From contig JALDNG010000005.1 in the NCBI GenBank assembly GCA_024349245.1, forward strand, positions 20,402,501 to 20,466,500: DNA of 64,000 nt, read 5' to 3'. A program made the translations under genes and the position numbers. This DNA is from Neodontobutis hainanensis (Eukaryota; Chordata; Actinopteri; Gobiiformes; Odontobutidae). Shown in pieces: positions 22,314 to 35,410 of the stretch; the stretch's first letter is position 1; each line of letters starts with the position of its first letter. The notes under the pieces are model-generated. The model saw only the letters and a list, made by a program, of their open reading frames with translations. It was not told the DNA's origin and did not search any database.

Positions 22314-23486
22314 GTCGTAGTCTAGAACAGTCAAAAAACATTTTCAACAGTAAAAAACTTGGGAAATATACAAGATGCATTTAAGGATCCAGAAAGCAGT
22401 GGAAGAAACCATTAGTCACATTTCTTCCAGTTCCTACAGTGGCCCAGAGAAGACAAACTGCAGTAGGCCAAAGAAACTACACAACTCTCCTTTTAGGATA
22501 AAATCTAATCACAAGAATGATCTAGTCAGTTGTGGTCAGTTTGACTACAAGACCTTTACGAGGTGGTCTTAAGACCGGTCTCAGGACCAGGTCTGGTTAT
22601 GCAACAGTATCTAAAAAGACACACAGCCCTTCTTCAAAAGCCTACAATGCAACAGTACTTACTGAACATAATTTCCAAAATGGTAGTGTGGAAAGAGATT
22701 ATGCAAATTCACAAAAGCCACATTTCCCTGGATGTAGTATTTGTATTTACTGTAATGGAAACAAAATACTTGCATTTAAGTCCACACTCCATTAGACACA
22801 GTGAGTGATTTTTTTTAATTAAGAAGTTTGATGTGTGTTACTGTCACAGAAACTTTTCTTTGTCCTGATGTGTGACCAAACCTGAAAACTGAAAGGCCAA
22901 AAAAGTGTGTGGAGTTAATGATCTTGCTTTTCTGCCTGTGTTGTCAGCCCACGTTCTAAGATGAAGGCTGCTAATTACTGACAGTTTCTATGCTCATTCA
23001 GCTGGAAGACTGGAGTTATTTTGGATTTGCAGACAAAAATACTGAGGAAAATGGAGGAAAAGAATGACTTTGACTTGATTGCATTTCCTTTTTATCTTTG
23101 ATTTTGTCTCCCACTTACCCTATGTCAAACTTTAATTTAAAACCACAAAATAATGTCAGGCAACCAGATTTGTAAAGGCACAAACTTGTGCGCTGTAGTC
23201 ACTCAACTGAATAAGGGACTTACCTCCTGCAGCCAGGGTTTGAGTCATTAAACCTCTAAAAGGTTACACATTTCACAATTTCACACAGAACACAGCATGG
23301 TGGGTCCAGAATCAGTCTGGATGCAACCGTTTAGTTTTAAAGTCACTGGGAAGCGACAACGAATAATCAAATTACTACACTCACCATAATGTTGGTGGGA
23401 ACCCTGGGCCTTTGTTGTAATCTCTGAATATTCTGCCTTGACTTTTAGCCAAAATGTTGTGACGTTTGAAATTGTCTCAAATTAAT
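22314..23486. other. Unassigned region
   Basis: No gene recognised. 22555-22605 has a GACCGGTCTCAGGACCAGGT motif, reminiscent of a fish DNA-transposon repeat, but it is too short to call. Overlapping frames at 22375-22808 (plus) show no known domain. Confidence 0.4.
23279..23352 (+). repeat. Unnamed dispersed repeat, copy 2
   Basis: Partner of 21929-21999, same orientation, about 1.35 kb away. Confidence 0.5.
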
Positions 23487-25450
23487 AGACAAGACAAGAC
23501 AAGACATTTATTTTTGTATAGCCCAATATCCCAACAACAGTCGCCTGAAAGGGCTTAACAGACTGTGGGTGGTACACATTGGGTACACATCACCCAGCAG
23601 GTCAGAGGTTTGCGTCAACCCTAGGAGGAGGGAATAAAGAAAAAAGACTGTAATGGGCTGATGTGATAATAATATGAGCAGTTTAGTGTGTACCTACAGC
23701 TAAACCAGTGTAAACGTATACCTATACCGATTAATCAGTCTCCATACGTTTGGTGAAATAAGTATGTTTTGAGTTTGCTTTTGAAAATCTCAACAGAGTC
23801 AGCTCGCCGCACTTCCACCGGGAGCCCATTCCACAAAAATGGGGCTCTATAAGTTAAGGCTCTGTACCCAGCAGACTTCTTCTTTATTCGAGGAAGTTGA
23901 AGGAGGTCAGCGTCCTGAGAGCGAAGGGTACGAGCTGGAGTATACCAGGTGATGAGGTCAGATAGGTAAGAGGGCGCGCATCTCAAAGGACTTTATATGT
24001 TAACAAGAGAACTTTGAAATCAGCTCTAACATGAATAGGAAGCCAGTGTAATGAAGCCAGGACCGAAGTAATGTGACCAAACTTCCTGGTCTTTGTTAAA
24101 AGTCTGGCGGCTGTATTTTAGACCATTTGTAGTCTGTGAGTAGTTTTCCTCGGCAGTCCAGAGAATAACGCATTGCAGTAGTCCAGCCTGGATGTGACAA
24201 ATGCATGAATGAGAATTTCAGCATCAGCTAAAGAGAGGCAGGAGCAAATTTTTGAGATATTCCTCAAGTGAAAAAAGCCCAGTTTAGTGATCTCACTAAT
24301 GTGCTGCTGCAGAGATAGTGTGGGGTCAAAAATGACACCGAGGTTCCTTGCAGTGTTGCTGTGCTCCAACACACAGTTGTTTATTGAGACAGTAAGAACT
24401 GTAGAACATGTGCCGATGACTGGCAGGACCAATTAACAAGAGCTCTGTTTCATCCAAGTTCAGATGGAGGAAGTTTTGAGACATCCATATTTTAATTGAA
24501 ACGAGGCAGGCCTCTAGACGCATGATATCAGTAGTATTATTCGCTTTTATTGGTAGATACATAACTGACTCCATAACTTCTGATGATTTGTCTAAATGGT
24601 GTAACATATAGTGAAAAAAGTATGGGACCAAGCACAGACCCTTGTGCACACCAAATTTCACTGGTGCCGTGGAGGAGAAGGATTTATTAAAAGAGACAAA
24701 ATGAGACCTATCACACAGATAGGATTCTAACCAAGAAAGAGCATAGCCAGAGATGCCAAAAACGTCACTTTGTTGATTAGCACTGCATAATCAATCGTAT
24801 CAAATGCAGCACTGAGATCCAGCAATAATAGTAGAGACGATGAGTCCTCGTCCATCTGAAGGAGAAGATCATTTGTCACTTTAACTAAAGCTGTTTCAGT
24901 GGAATAAGAGGCCCTAAATACAGACCGAAACAGCTTGGGGAGGTCATTTTCCGATAGATCTAGAGTAAGTTGTTTTAGCACAACTTTTTCCAAGGACTTT
25001 AGATAGAAAAGGTAAATTGGAGACAGGATTATTTAGGCAGCCAGGATCCAGAGTAGGTTTTTTGAGCAGGGGTTTGACCACAGCCTGTTTGAAAAGGGAA
25101 GGAACGGTGCCAGTAGTTAATAAAGTTTAATATATTTTTTTCCACATAGGGCCACAGTTCTTTAAGCTGTTTTGCTGGCAGGATATCCAGGAGGCATGCT
25201 TTACATGAAGAAACCACCTTTGTGGATTGGTTGGTTGGATTAGTTTAGCAACTGTCCCAAAGAGAATCCTGGGGTTATGCCGGTTTTCTCTGATTAGAGA
25301 TGAGAAATAGGCCGTCTTTGCAGTGCTGAGGGCGTGCTTATAGGTGTTTACACACAAACACCACTTTTGATAATTTAGATTAGTTTTTGATTTGCACCAT
25401 ATGCTTTCAAAACTCCTGCAGGCCTCTTTCAAAGCCCGGGTTTCCTGGTT
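23487..25450 (-). mobile_element. L2-type LINE, about 2 kb, 5'-truncated and broken
   Basis: Minus strand. In order it encodes: the linker before the RT domain (25432-25030, with STAKTAYFSSLIRENRHNPR), the fingers and motif A (24993-24727, with LLLLDLSAAFDTIDYAVLI, which keeps the catalytic Asp), a damaged motif B (about 24660, FGVHKGLCLVP where GVPQGSVLGP is expected), the thumb (24432-24118, with ITKLGFFHLRNISKI and SRLDYCNALFSGL), and the C-terminus (23986-23735, with WNGLPVEVRRADSVEIFKSK). The 3' UTR follows and ends in an AGACA-type tail at 23487-23505. The endonuclease is absent. The YADD motif is lost just before YLPIKANN, and several frameshifts separate the pieces. It cannot be active. 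The segment 23931-24120 recurs at 50.79-50.98 kb. Confidence 0.92.
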
Positions 25451-27260
25451 ATACTGTATGTAGTGTCTGGGGAAACTCTCCCTTCTTGTGTGATGTCAGC
25501 ATCACAGTGGTGGCTTCTGCTTCTCATCATTGGGCTTTTCCTTCTTAACAAAGAAGTGCTTCAGAAAAGACTTTATTATTATTTTTTTTCATTTTAGCTC
25601 AGTTTAATGTGTTGGCTAAATTGGCAGCACATGGAGCTGTGAGTTAGTCAAGTGCATTCAAGCGTGGGAAAGAGCGTCCGGCAGAAGTTTTCAAAATAAA
25701 ACATCCAGACTATTGCGAACGTCCAAGATCCATTAATATATAAATTTTCTGTGCAGACCGGTAGAAAATGAGCCAGGAGGTCTGGGACCCTTACTTTAGT
25801 GTATATCAACATAACTGATTACAACATTACAGTATTTATGGGTTAATGAAAGAAAACAAGGGTCTCAAATAAGTTTCTGCTGCATGGGGGCTTAGCACTA
25901 TCTTAGAGATAGAGATTAGTGACTATATTATCAAACCTTTCAAATCAGGAAACTTTAATTAAAAGATGTTGCCTAAATCAGTCAAGACCAGTGCAATCAA
26001 TGCAACACCAGTAAACACAGTGTGTGACCAAAAATAGTGGCTTGGGCATTTGACTCCATGGATATGTCCAATCTTTCAAGGATAAGCTCCAGGTGAGTGT
26101 CATGTATAAACAAAGTTGGCACATCCTCTGTAGGAGCAAATACCGTAGGTGTTTGTATTGTTGATGTTTTTATTGAGTGACTGGTGATGTAAGTGAAGTG
26201 CACATAGCACAGAAGCCTTCCTGCAGCTATTTCAACATTACTCTCAACATTACTTATTATTGACAACATTACATATTGTAAATATTAGCATATTAACCAC
26301 TGTCAGTGTTCTTAAAAGTTATACACCACTCCCACCAACCCATCTGCTGCTTCTTTGTAAAACCACTGGACTCTTCCCTGGCATTATACTTGTATATACT
26401 CAAATCCTGTGGCCCTTTGGTGCATGTGTAAACACACAAGTGTAGAGGTTATTTTCTATACATAAGTATATATAAGTCATTTGGCCTAGGAACACCCAGC
26501 TATTCCCCTGAATAAGTTAGGAGTTTTCTGGGGAGGTGGAGGTCTCAGCTGGCAATAAAATTTTGCTTTGAAATGTTTTCCTAATATTTATCTCTGTTTC
26601 ATATATAAAATCTTCCATCGCCTTTACAGGCACAACGTGCCTGAACCATTGTTCTACTGTTTACATTTTCAGAAGTGACCTGTTATCCACACTAAAAAGA
26701 TAATGATTAAAATGTAAAATTTTAAGTTTCTGAAACAGAGATAAGTACGTGTGACTTTCAGAAAGTAAGTTTTGGCCCTGTTTTCTTTCACAGAGCTTAC
26801 TCTTAATAATCACATCAGTTACTGCTGTGCTCTGCAAGGCTTTTGTCACCCAGGCTCTAATATAGAAGTTCCAAAGTCCATAATTATTTGAATACCAGCA
26901 CACCAAGCCAGATGGGATGAGGTGGGATAACATTATATGAGAAGGTGATGAGCTGGCTTAGCTTTACACAACTTGGGTGTATTACTGTCAGCTGCTGTCA
27001 GTTCAGCACAGCCAGATGAGAATAAATCTTCTCAGCGTGCAAGAGGCAGGAACACCAATAAATGTGATCAATTTGGCTTATTTGCAATGAGCCTCACCTT
27101 CAATGGAAATTACATACTCCCAGTGAAAGTAGAACTGGTGTGTAATGTGTAAGATGTTGCAATAATATGTTGTCCCTGAGCAGAAATCAAATTGTTACCT
27201 CTTTCTTAAGCTTACTCTTAATATATCCTAAAATAGTATCATGTATTAAGAGTTGTGAAT
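25451..27260. other. Unassigned region
   Basis: No gene or named repeat recognised. The open frames are without motifs. Confidence 0.45.
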
Positions 27261-27403
27261 GGGAAGGTTCTCAGTCATTTAGGTCATCTTGAAGAAAAGG
27301 TTAAAGCAAAGGCATCTGGACTCAGTTGTCAAGGTGAAGACGTTTTGTCTCTAATTCCAAGAGACTTTTTAAATGCTGAGATAGACTGGTAAGAGAGTTA
27401 GGT
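27261..27403 (+). repeat. Foldback-type dispersed repeat, copy 4
   Basis: GGGAAGGTTCTCAGTCATTT, GGTTAAAGCAAAGGCATCTG, then GAAGACGTTTTGTCTCTAAT and CAAGAGACTTT. The right arm is missing. Confidence 0.8.
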
Positions 27404-28107
27404 GCACCCACATTTTCGACTGCATTTATAGTGATTAGTGTGTCTGAATCAACTCACTATATAGTGCACTACTGTATATAGTGATATGTGTGAAGATTTG
27501 GACAAAGCCTAGGAGCTTAACGGCATCCCACAATTGCGCAACCTCCTGAACATTTACGAAAACGTCCAACTGAAGCCGATCTCTGTGTGATGAGTTTGTG
27601 AAGTGACTCTGCATCCATTAAGCTCTTTTATAAATATCTGCATAGACCACAGTTTATAAAAGACACTGCTCTAGAGCCACAGCATCTTATACCTGACTTT
27701 TATTCTTCACTGTTGATGTTTGCTGCAGTAAAACAACTCTTAGCGCATTTCAAACATTTGTTTACATTTCTACGTTTCATTTTCATTTACTAAACTTCAT
27801 AAGCCGCGTGGCTCATTTGCATAAATCCACAGCAGCATTTGCTATTTGTCATTAATGCTCAGTAATAAATGGCTTTGGTGGATTATTTGGCCAAACTAGG
27901 ACCAGACTACGACTATGGGTGGATTACAGCTGCTGGAAATGTTAAGGTCGGTAAGTCTTTTCTGTATTGAATAGGCTACATGCACACACTCTGTGCTGTT
28001 GTGTGGGGTTCACTGTGTGTCATTTAATGATGATCTTTAGTGTTTAACAGAGCTCTTTATTTAAAACAGACAAACAGTACTGGTTTTCAGTTGCTAACCT
28101 TATTTCT
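27404..28107. other. Unassigned; possible conserved stretch 27.78-27.95 kb
   Basis: No gene seen. The stretch around 27780-27900 holds an octamer-like ATTTGCAT and TAAT cores. Confidence 0.3.
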
Positions 28108-28175
28108 CTAAATTGTCTCTTGTAATTAGAGACAAAATGTCTTCACTTTGAAAACTCCAGATGCTTTCCTCCAAA
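28108..28175 (-). repeat. Foldback-type dispersed repeat, copy 5 (fragment)
   Basis: The reverse complement reads GGAAAGCATCTGGAGTTTTC then GTGAAGACATTTTGTCTCTA. It is the core of the family in opposite orientation to the copy 0.7 kb upstream. Confidence 0.7.
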
Positions 28176-29030
28176 AAGATACACACAGCAAGCATTGCTG
28201 GAAAAATGCAAATACAAAATAAAAGATACAATAAAGAATTATTAAACAGTATTGAATCGTGTGTAAATCTTTAGCAATAGTATCTTTGTGTTTGATGATG
28301 GAGTTCCAGGCATAGCATATTATTTTGTCAGCTCAAGCACTAAAAAGTAGCACAGAAAAACATCAATTGAGGCTAAGACATTGGAGGTATTCCTCAGGAT
28401 TCATTTACTCTAAAAGGACAGAAAAATGCAACTGTATAAGGATGCAACAAAATTAACCAAAACTCCCCAGAACCCACTGATCACAGAGTTATAGTCCAAT
28501 ATTTCACTTTTATATCCTTTACTGCTGCAAACAAGCCATAAATGCTTGTCTTGGGAAAACAGCTATGCTTCTATTTCAATCAATAGTCCTGTCTACACAT
28601 GCCTCGTGTTTATAGCTTCATATTTTGCTTGGGTCCCAATGAGGCCAGTGTTTAAATTACCAGGAGCCCAGAGAGATGGAATGCTGCCTGGGCTTTTTGC
28701 ACCAAATAATGGTACTAAAAACAACAGGGCTTTAAACGACAAGTCTCTGAAAATCTAATGAATAGCTGATGTTCTGTTGTTGGTGACTTTGACCCTTGCA
28801 ATTTAACTCAACAAATGTAATATGAACATCTCTGCAGAGCTTTTATCTGAATATTTATTTGTTTGAAGTCTTGTAGTTCAAGGATGTGGTGTATTGAAGA
28901 GAGGCTGAAAAAGAAAAATGAATTAGACTGTGGGTTTGTGCATAAAACATATTACCAAACTGATTTTTTTTTTTTTATTTGATGAAAAGGATTTCTTAAT
29001 GAGTCATCAGATGAGAGGGGTACAGACGCT
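28176..29030. other. Unassigned AT-rich sequence
   Basis: Nothing recognised. A T-rich run lies near 28964-28977. Confidence 0.45.
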
Positions 29031-29635
29031 CAGTAACGCTTTAGATTAGAGACCCGTATTTACCAGGTAAGAACTAGGTAAAAAAAGGTGTAATTATTTA
29101 AGTAATTACTTCTATCTACAGGACAATAACACTTGTATTTACCAGCTACTTACTGGGTACAAAGTGTAAATACTGGTAAGAGTGTGTACTTATTAGATCC
29201 AGTTTGGTTTGTACATAATTATAATTTATTTATTTACATTAGATAAATAGTGGGTTGTTTGGTTGTAAATTTCTAGACCCATTTTACCTTTAAAGTCCAA
29301 TAACTACGCGTGTGTATAATTCATTTAATTTCAACATTGTTTAGAAAATATTAATGTTACTAATTAAATTGTAAAATTGTAAAAAAGTAAGTTTTTTAAG
29401 TCAGTATTTTAATGCAAAATGTGTCAGAGTTTATTTGTTTGTGCAGAACATAATATTAGCAGTACAAAAGTAATATTTGATACATGAGCTATTACCATTT
29501 ACAAAATTCGGCATTAATGCGGCAACAGTGGGGTACAGAGTGGTTACTTACTTGGTAATTACGTAAGTATCCAACTTGTGAATAAGGTACAAACAGTAAT
29601 GCGCTCGATGTATCACTAACATGAGATAGTGTTAC
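29031..29635. mobile_element. Candidate MITE with GTAAC-type ends
   Basis: Starts CAGTAACGCTTTAGATTAGA and ends with a sequence whose reverse is TTGTAACACTATCTCATG. The shared terminal core is GTAAC(G/A)CT. The interior has repeated TTACC/GGTAA words and no coding potential. No target duplication was identified, so the boundaries and superfamily are uncertain. Confidence 0.35.
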
Positions 29636-29837
29636 AATTTGGCACCGAGGAATTGGACGAAACACTCTTTATACGCAGTTGATTGCCAACTGGGCACAGC
29701 TGTGGAATTAGCCCAGCTGAGCTGTCCTGACTTAGCAAGCCAGCAGGGGAGGGGCAGCCGGAGGAGGAATCTCCCGGGGTCGCCGGAGAGGGCTGGGCTG
29801 AGTTATGAGCCGAAGTGACACATAAGCTACAACATAA
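29636..29837. other. GC-richer unassigned block
   Basis: About 200 bp between two candidate MITEs, noticeably richer in G and C (for example GGGGAGGGGCAGCCGGAGGA near 29747). No frame or repeat family recognised. Confidence 0.4.
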
Positions 29838-30312
29838 GCCTTATTTCCACTGGGACAGGTCAGATCAGGTCAGGTAGGTCTTGGTGCATTTCCATTACCA
29901 AAAGGATCTCTAAATAGAATACTGAACTGTTCCACTTTAGGGACGCCTCGGCCTGGGGTCCTAAGCCGGTCACATTTTGGTCTCTCATTAAATCCCTCTC
30001 AGCTAACACCACAGCTTAACAATTAAAAAATAATTCAGTATCACTCACCACATCCTCCTGTTGTGCCCAGGGTCTCTGTCCCAATCACTGCCTGACAATA
30101 CTGTAGAAATCCAGCTGTAGTCGCTTGGCTGATCTTTTTTTGCTGATCTTTTTCTTATAAAATCAGTCTTCTTATAAAATCACCAAAAAACCTAAAATTC
30201 TGTTGACATCATAAAAAAAAAATTCTACCAAACATCAACCTACAAAATATCCGATTGGCTGATTATTTCCAGAGCCATGCTGCCTTCACTGAACCTGAGG
30301 TGGAAATGGCAC
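29838..30312. mobile_element. Candidate MITE with TTTCCAC ends
   Basis: The left end CTTATTTCCACTGGGACAGG mirrors the right end, which reads GCCATTTCCACCTCAGGTTC on the other strand. The interior holds the internal words AGATCAGGTCAGGTAGG and GTTCCACTTTAGGGACGCCT, typical as far as I recall of a fish DNA-transposon family of ISL2EU type. No target duplication is clear. Confidence 0.45.
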
Positions 30313-30618
30313 AGATGCGGCTCATGGAATATCACCATAGGTCTAATTATTTTTAATTTATAAGACAAGTTTTTAATATCTTATTCTGAGAAAGTTTGTG
30401 TAATTGCTAATTAACTGATGGCTCAGGTGCTTCATAATGTGCCCAGTGCCCCTGTGCCAGTATCTTCTAACATCACGGTGTCCGGCAGTACTCTCATCAT
30501 CCTTCCCACTTACCACAGTACTGACTGGAGGTATACTCTGAAACTTACTTCTCTATATTTTGTCTGTTTATTTTATATTCAGAATTCACAACATTGAGTA
30601 TCAGACCAAAGAGATGTC
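30313..30618. other. Unassigned sequence
   Basis: Nothing recognised. Confidence 0.45.
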
Positions 30619-30810
30619 TCCTTATATAGTGCTTTTCAGGGGATGCAAAGACACTTATCAAATACATTCACCAAACATTCTTACACATTCACACACCTTT
30701 ACCACAGACACTGGGGCAAGGACACAACGACAGTATGTGTCCTTGTAGAAAGCAGTACTCGAAACGCCAACCTTTTGGTTGATGGACGACCGCTCTACCA
30801 TTGAGCCCAT
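30619..30810 (-). mobile_element. tRNA-derived SINE, family B, minus strand
   Basis: The reverse complement starts TGGGCTCAATGGTAGAGCGG (A box), has an altered B box near GGCGTTTCGAGTACT, then ACTGTCGTTGTGTCCTTG, and ends with AAAAGCACTATATAAGGA, the usual tail of this group. Mutations in the B box suggest it is old. Confidence 0.8.
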
Positions 30811-32086
30811 CAATACTCTTGGGAGTATTTATTTGTAATTTCCTGTTTATAGAAGGGTCTCTTTTTGCTGTATTTTGCGCCTCCATGCCTCCTCAACTTA
30901 GTGGGCGAGATCAGCTGGAAAGTGAATATTTAGGGCCTTTTCATTCAAATCATGCATGTTTTGAGACACTGGATTTATCAATAGCTGGTTGTATATACGT
31001 TGGGATTTGTGTAGTTGCCACAGTTTCATAAATCTTTAAATCTCACGAGCATTGTGCGACTTCTACACAAAATGCTAAAATGTTGATGACAATGATGAAA
31101 GTCAATGGAGGCTTATCCAACCTCTGTCTTGTCACTGTCTATGTCCACATTACCCAGTGCTTCTTAAATCAGAATTGAGTTGCTCCTCTAAGCTGCTCAC
31201 TCTGTTTTATCCTAGTATGGATGAAGCCACACCCCTGTTTGTCATTTCTGTAAAACCTTCCTTAAAAACGTCATCAAAAGATACACGTCCACCACAGCAA
31301 CAGATATCCCATTCAACTGTGTAACTGTGCAAGTTAAAGACACTTAATTAGACACTTTACCCCGGATTTACACTAAATACTTAAGGTGACCTCACATCAC
31401 TGATGCTCTCTACTCACTTATAGCACACACACATAGTGAGGCATTCACTTTTTTGTGGCTAAGGCTCTTCCATCAACCATCACTGATGATATCAGAATAG
31501 TTGAAAGCTTGCATGCACAGACATTTTTTGGTGATTCATCAACTAAATAACCAACCAGCAGATTAATTTGTAAAAAAAAAGTGTGTATTTAAATGATAGC
31601 TGTAATGGCTCTTTTTCATCGGAATAATAAGCATCAATTGTGTTGCTAATTAATAGAGACAAATTAGGAGTTATCAGCGACCAACAGCAGAGAGTCTGTC
31701 TTTGTTATAGTTTCTAGAATGGTGTTCAGAAGCACAGCTGGATCTGGTTAGTTTAAAGAGAAAACTTTACATAGATCTAAGTCTTAATTCAAGCAAAAGC
31801 TGAAAACTGAGATATGCATGTTTAGAAACATAAGAGCATCATTATATTCTCAAGGACTACAAATGATGAGTGGGTGTTCATTTATGCCTCTGTCTGCATC
31901 TCAATGATTTTCTGTACATTTTGAGCTTAAAGAAGTATTCCCATTTGATTCCATTAGAAGAAAAAAAATTCAAAACCATTTATTTTGTTTTTTAAAGGTG
32001 CAGTCTTAAGTTACGACTTCATTTAGACCACCTTTATGGCAGCCAGAATAGCCAGTGTTGGGAGAACAGGAGACCCATTGATGTTG
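30811..32086. other. Unassigned region
   Basis: No gene or named repeat recognised. The open frames are short. Confidence 0.45.
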
Positions 32087-32330
32087 AGTTGCACTTTATT
32101 GTCCCCTTAGGAAATTTATTCTCCGCATCTAACCAATCCATCATCTTGTGCCACTGGGGCAAACTACCACTGAGCAGCGCCTGGAACTATCTCTCAATCT
32201 GAGCCAGTACTTTGGTCATTGGTTTAGAGGACTAGCCTTTTGTTCATGTACTTCAAGGGATACCAGAGCACCTAAAAGAAAGAACATGCAAACTCCTAGA
32301 AACCTTTATGCTGCCTTTCAAAACCAGGCA
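32087..32330 (+). repeat. Possible fish dispersed repeat (TTTATTGTCCCCTTAGGAAA type)
   Basis: TTGCACTTTATTGTCCCCTT, GGAAATTTATTCTCCGCATC and TAACCAATCC near the start resemble a common fish repeat 3' end (TTTATTGTCCC..GGGAAATTTG..CATTTAACCCATCC), from memory. Further on, GCCAGTACTTTGGTCATTGG fits the same repeat. It is degraded and its class is uncertain. Confidence 0.4.
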
Positions 32331-33099
32331 CCAGATTGCTTTACAGTTTACACTTTCCATCTGTCAGACCTGTGATCAAGCCCTGTCCTGTGCTCTCATT
32401 AGGTGTAGCTTATCAGTGAATGGTCCAAATATTTTGGTTGAACCTCTGGTTGGAGTCTGTGCATACATACATGCAGAGCTTTCTCGGACTATGCTTATTG
32501 CTTGGACCCTCTAAACTGGATTACTCACTTTGTTTGAGTTTACAGCACGAGAGAGAATCATACTACTTTGTCCCTACCTCCAGTCGGAGTTTACATTACA
32601 TTCACTTTAAAACTCCTGTAAAGTGATAGAGCACATTCTGGGCTTCAATTTTTTTCATTACGCTTAGTGTCCCTCTCTTAACCTCCTTTACTGTATGTTT
32701 ACGCTGTACCAATAAAATAAAGGCAAAAGGCAAAACAAATACTTAAACTCCAGTAAAGTTGCAATCATTACAATTTTAGTTTTTAATTGTATGCTTTCTT
32801 AAGATTAATTATGAAGCAGTGTTGTATGTTGTACTCATATACAGGTGTAGTTGGTATATGTCCTGAAAATAATACACATTTGGAATAAGAAGTCATAGTC
32901 ACCTAACAGGTGAAGGAGGGATCCATGGCTCTGGTCTGCTAGAGGAAAGAATACTGCCGTAGAACACATTATAGTACCAGAAATAACAGCCATTTCATAG
33001 TGCAATACAACCACATATAGACATCTCTACATTTATACATCTCTACATTAGTGGTCTGGTCCAGGAGTGCCTCCAACTGGTCCGCGAGGTAACACAGGA
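32331..33099. other. Unassigned sequence
   Basis: No gene recognised. Confidence 0.45.
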
Positions 33100-33549
33100 A
33101 ACTTGGTCAAAATTGATGACAAGATGAATGCATCATGTTATCAGAAAATACTGGAAGAAAATTTGCAGACATCAACCCGGAAGCTGCACACGGGACATAC
33201 TTGGATGTTCCAACATGACAACAATCCAAAGCACAAGGTCAAGTCGACCTGTTGTTGGCTACAGCAACATAAAGTGAAGGTTCAGGACTGGCCATCTCAG
33301 TGTCCTGATCTCAATATCATTGAGCCACTCTAGGGAGATTTCAAACGTGCAGTTCATGCAAGACAACTAAGAAGAATAAACAGCTTTACCATCTGAGAAA
33401 GAGCCTCATCCACAACTGCCACAAAAGCCGCCCAACCACTAACTATAAGTGAAAAAAAGCTTCATACATACATATCATTCATACTCTCTGAAAAATGGCC
33501 AAATAAATCACAATTTCTGCCAGGGTTTGTAAAGTTATGAGCACAACTG
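33100..33549 (+). mobile_element. Tc1-like element, 3' half with right end
   Basis: Plus strand. It encodes the C-terminal part of a Tc1 transposase, including MNASCYQKILEENLQTS, the second catalytic Asp block FQHDNNPKHKVKS, and the final Glu block QCPDLNIIEPL, followed by a stop where GDLKRAVH should begin. The remaining GDFKRAVHARQ is still readable after that stop. The right end is intact, with TGCCAGGGTTTGTAAAGTT then TGAGCACAACTGT. The first Asp, the DNA-binding domain and the left end are missing. The end matches the MITE at 12.2 kb, so they are one family. Confidence 0.9.
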
Positions 33550-35003
33550 TACACTGACAATTACATTGGTAAAGCTGTCATGTAAGGTTGAAATTTGCGA
33601 ACTGTAAAAGTTGGTATATTGTTTTAGGGGCTATTTCAAGTTGGGTTTTTGTTTTATGGGTTAAGTGGTCCTTGGTCTAAAAATGTTTGAGAAACACTGA
33701 TCTACACTGTCTGACAATTATCCAGACTGGATGCACACACAGAAATCTACAGCTATTACACTAACTTTTTACCAGTATCACAGAGAACCCAACAGAGAAA
33801 TTTCCTGAATATGCCTTTAAGAAGTACATAAGTGACACTGCTTGATGCGTAACACTCAAATATTTTGAATTGTGTTTACAGGCAATACAATCTGCTCACT
33901 GTTTGACTCTGATCATAATAATTATTTGATTAAGGTGTTTACATTTGTTCCAAGAAGGACTAATTACTGTAATAATATCATATTTATGCAATATTTCCTG
34001 TCACTTATTTGTTCAATTGATGAGTTTCCTTCCAGGGCACAGTCTCTCGGCACTCTGTTGCTGTGATAAGATTACAGATTTTAGAACAAAACAGCAAAAC
34101 AGGCTCCATAAATAATGTTATTGTGCACAATGTCTGTTCAATTTCTTCTGTAGAGAAAAGAGACTTGGCCTCAGACTATACTGCTTCAGCCTCAGACAAC
34201 ACAACATCAGACTCAGAAACGACTCAGACTAAACAGCATCAGAAAACACACAAAAGTGTTTTTTTTATACTCGGACAGATATTCATCATCTTTTAGAACA
34301 ATTCTTAAATTAAATGACAGAACATAGCCTAAATAGTTGCCTACCTGAGTTACCTGGTTATTCTTGGCAGCTGAGAGGACTAGTTCCTCCTCTGCTGGGT
34401 TTATTTCTCCCTGTTGCTTTCCTCTTCTGTTTGTCTTTTTTGCAGCTCTGTGTTTTCTTTGGTGCAATTTTTAGGAGTTTGTGTTAGTTTATCATGTTAC
34501 CACAAGAGCAAATAGGCTTTTTACACACGTCACAAAACTGCAGTAAAATAACTCTGCATGTCATGTTGCTGCTTTGTTTACTTCTGCCGCTGAGTCACAT
34601 GAGACACACACACAGAGCTGTTTAAATGACCTCCACTAAATGGAGAAGCAAAGGAGGAGCTTGTGTGTGCATCTGTACTTGTGATAAAATATAAAACATG
34701 AAATAGATTTTTGTACCTGCAGCTTCAACTGGCTAAATCTACCTGTGCGCTGTTGACAGAAAGGCCAAAGTTTCTCTGATGCAACCAAGCAAAGGAACTT
34801 CAATGTGGCAGTTGTCTGTCTCCAAAATGTATATTTTTCAAGAATATGAACATTGCACTGTGTTATTTATACATTAATTGAGATAGACCATGACCAATAT
34901 AGCTACTCTTGAACAAACATTAAGCTAAAATATGGACACTGGAGGTTTGAATATAAACCTAATTGACTATCCTGTTATTCAGAGCTAATTGACAGCTGGC
35001 AGT

Positions 35004-35047
35004 CGTTGATAGAGTTGTTAGCACTCCTGCCTCATAGAAAAGATGTC
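35004..35047 (+). mobile_element. SINE family A, 5' scrap
   Basis: AGAGTTGTTAGCACTCCTGC then CTCATAGAAAAGATGTCC matches the start of the 20.8-kb copy up to just before the B box. Confidence 0.55.
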
Positions 35048-35333
35048 CTTCACTGACACAACTCCACGTTTTTATGAAATTAAGCAAATGCTAGGATATA
35101 GAAATGTCTTTTTTAATGTTTTTGTAATAGTAATGCCTCACTAATATTGCAAAAACCCACTACCAGGGCTCCAAGATTGGGATCTATTTTGCGGAATCTG
35201 GCACACCATTTTACTTATTTATTTATTTTTTAACCACAATGTTTAGAATAGACTTGATAATGGACTGTATATGACTAGAATTAAAGTCATATCAATGAAT
35301 CACTAATTGCTGTTGCCTTAGATCAGGGGTCTT

Positions 35334-35410
35334 CAACTAAAATCAGTTGAGGTCCACTTAGTGAACTTTCCTCACCGTGAAGTGTCCGGAAAATTTTAAT
35401 TAAAGATACT
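35334..35410. mobile_element. Possible hAT-like MITE left end
   Basis: CAGGGGTCTTCAACTAAAAT resembles the termini at 11.59 and 57.08 kb. No matching right end seen. Confidence 0.4.
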
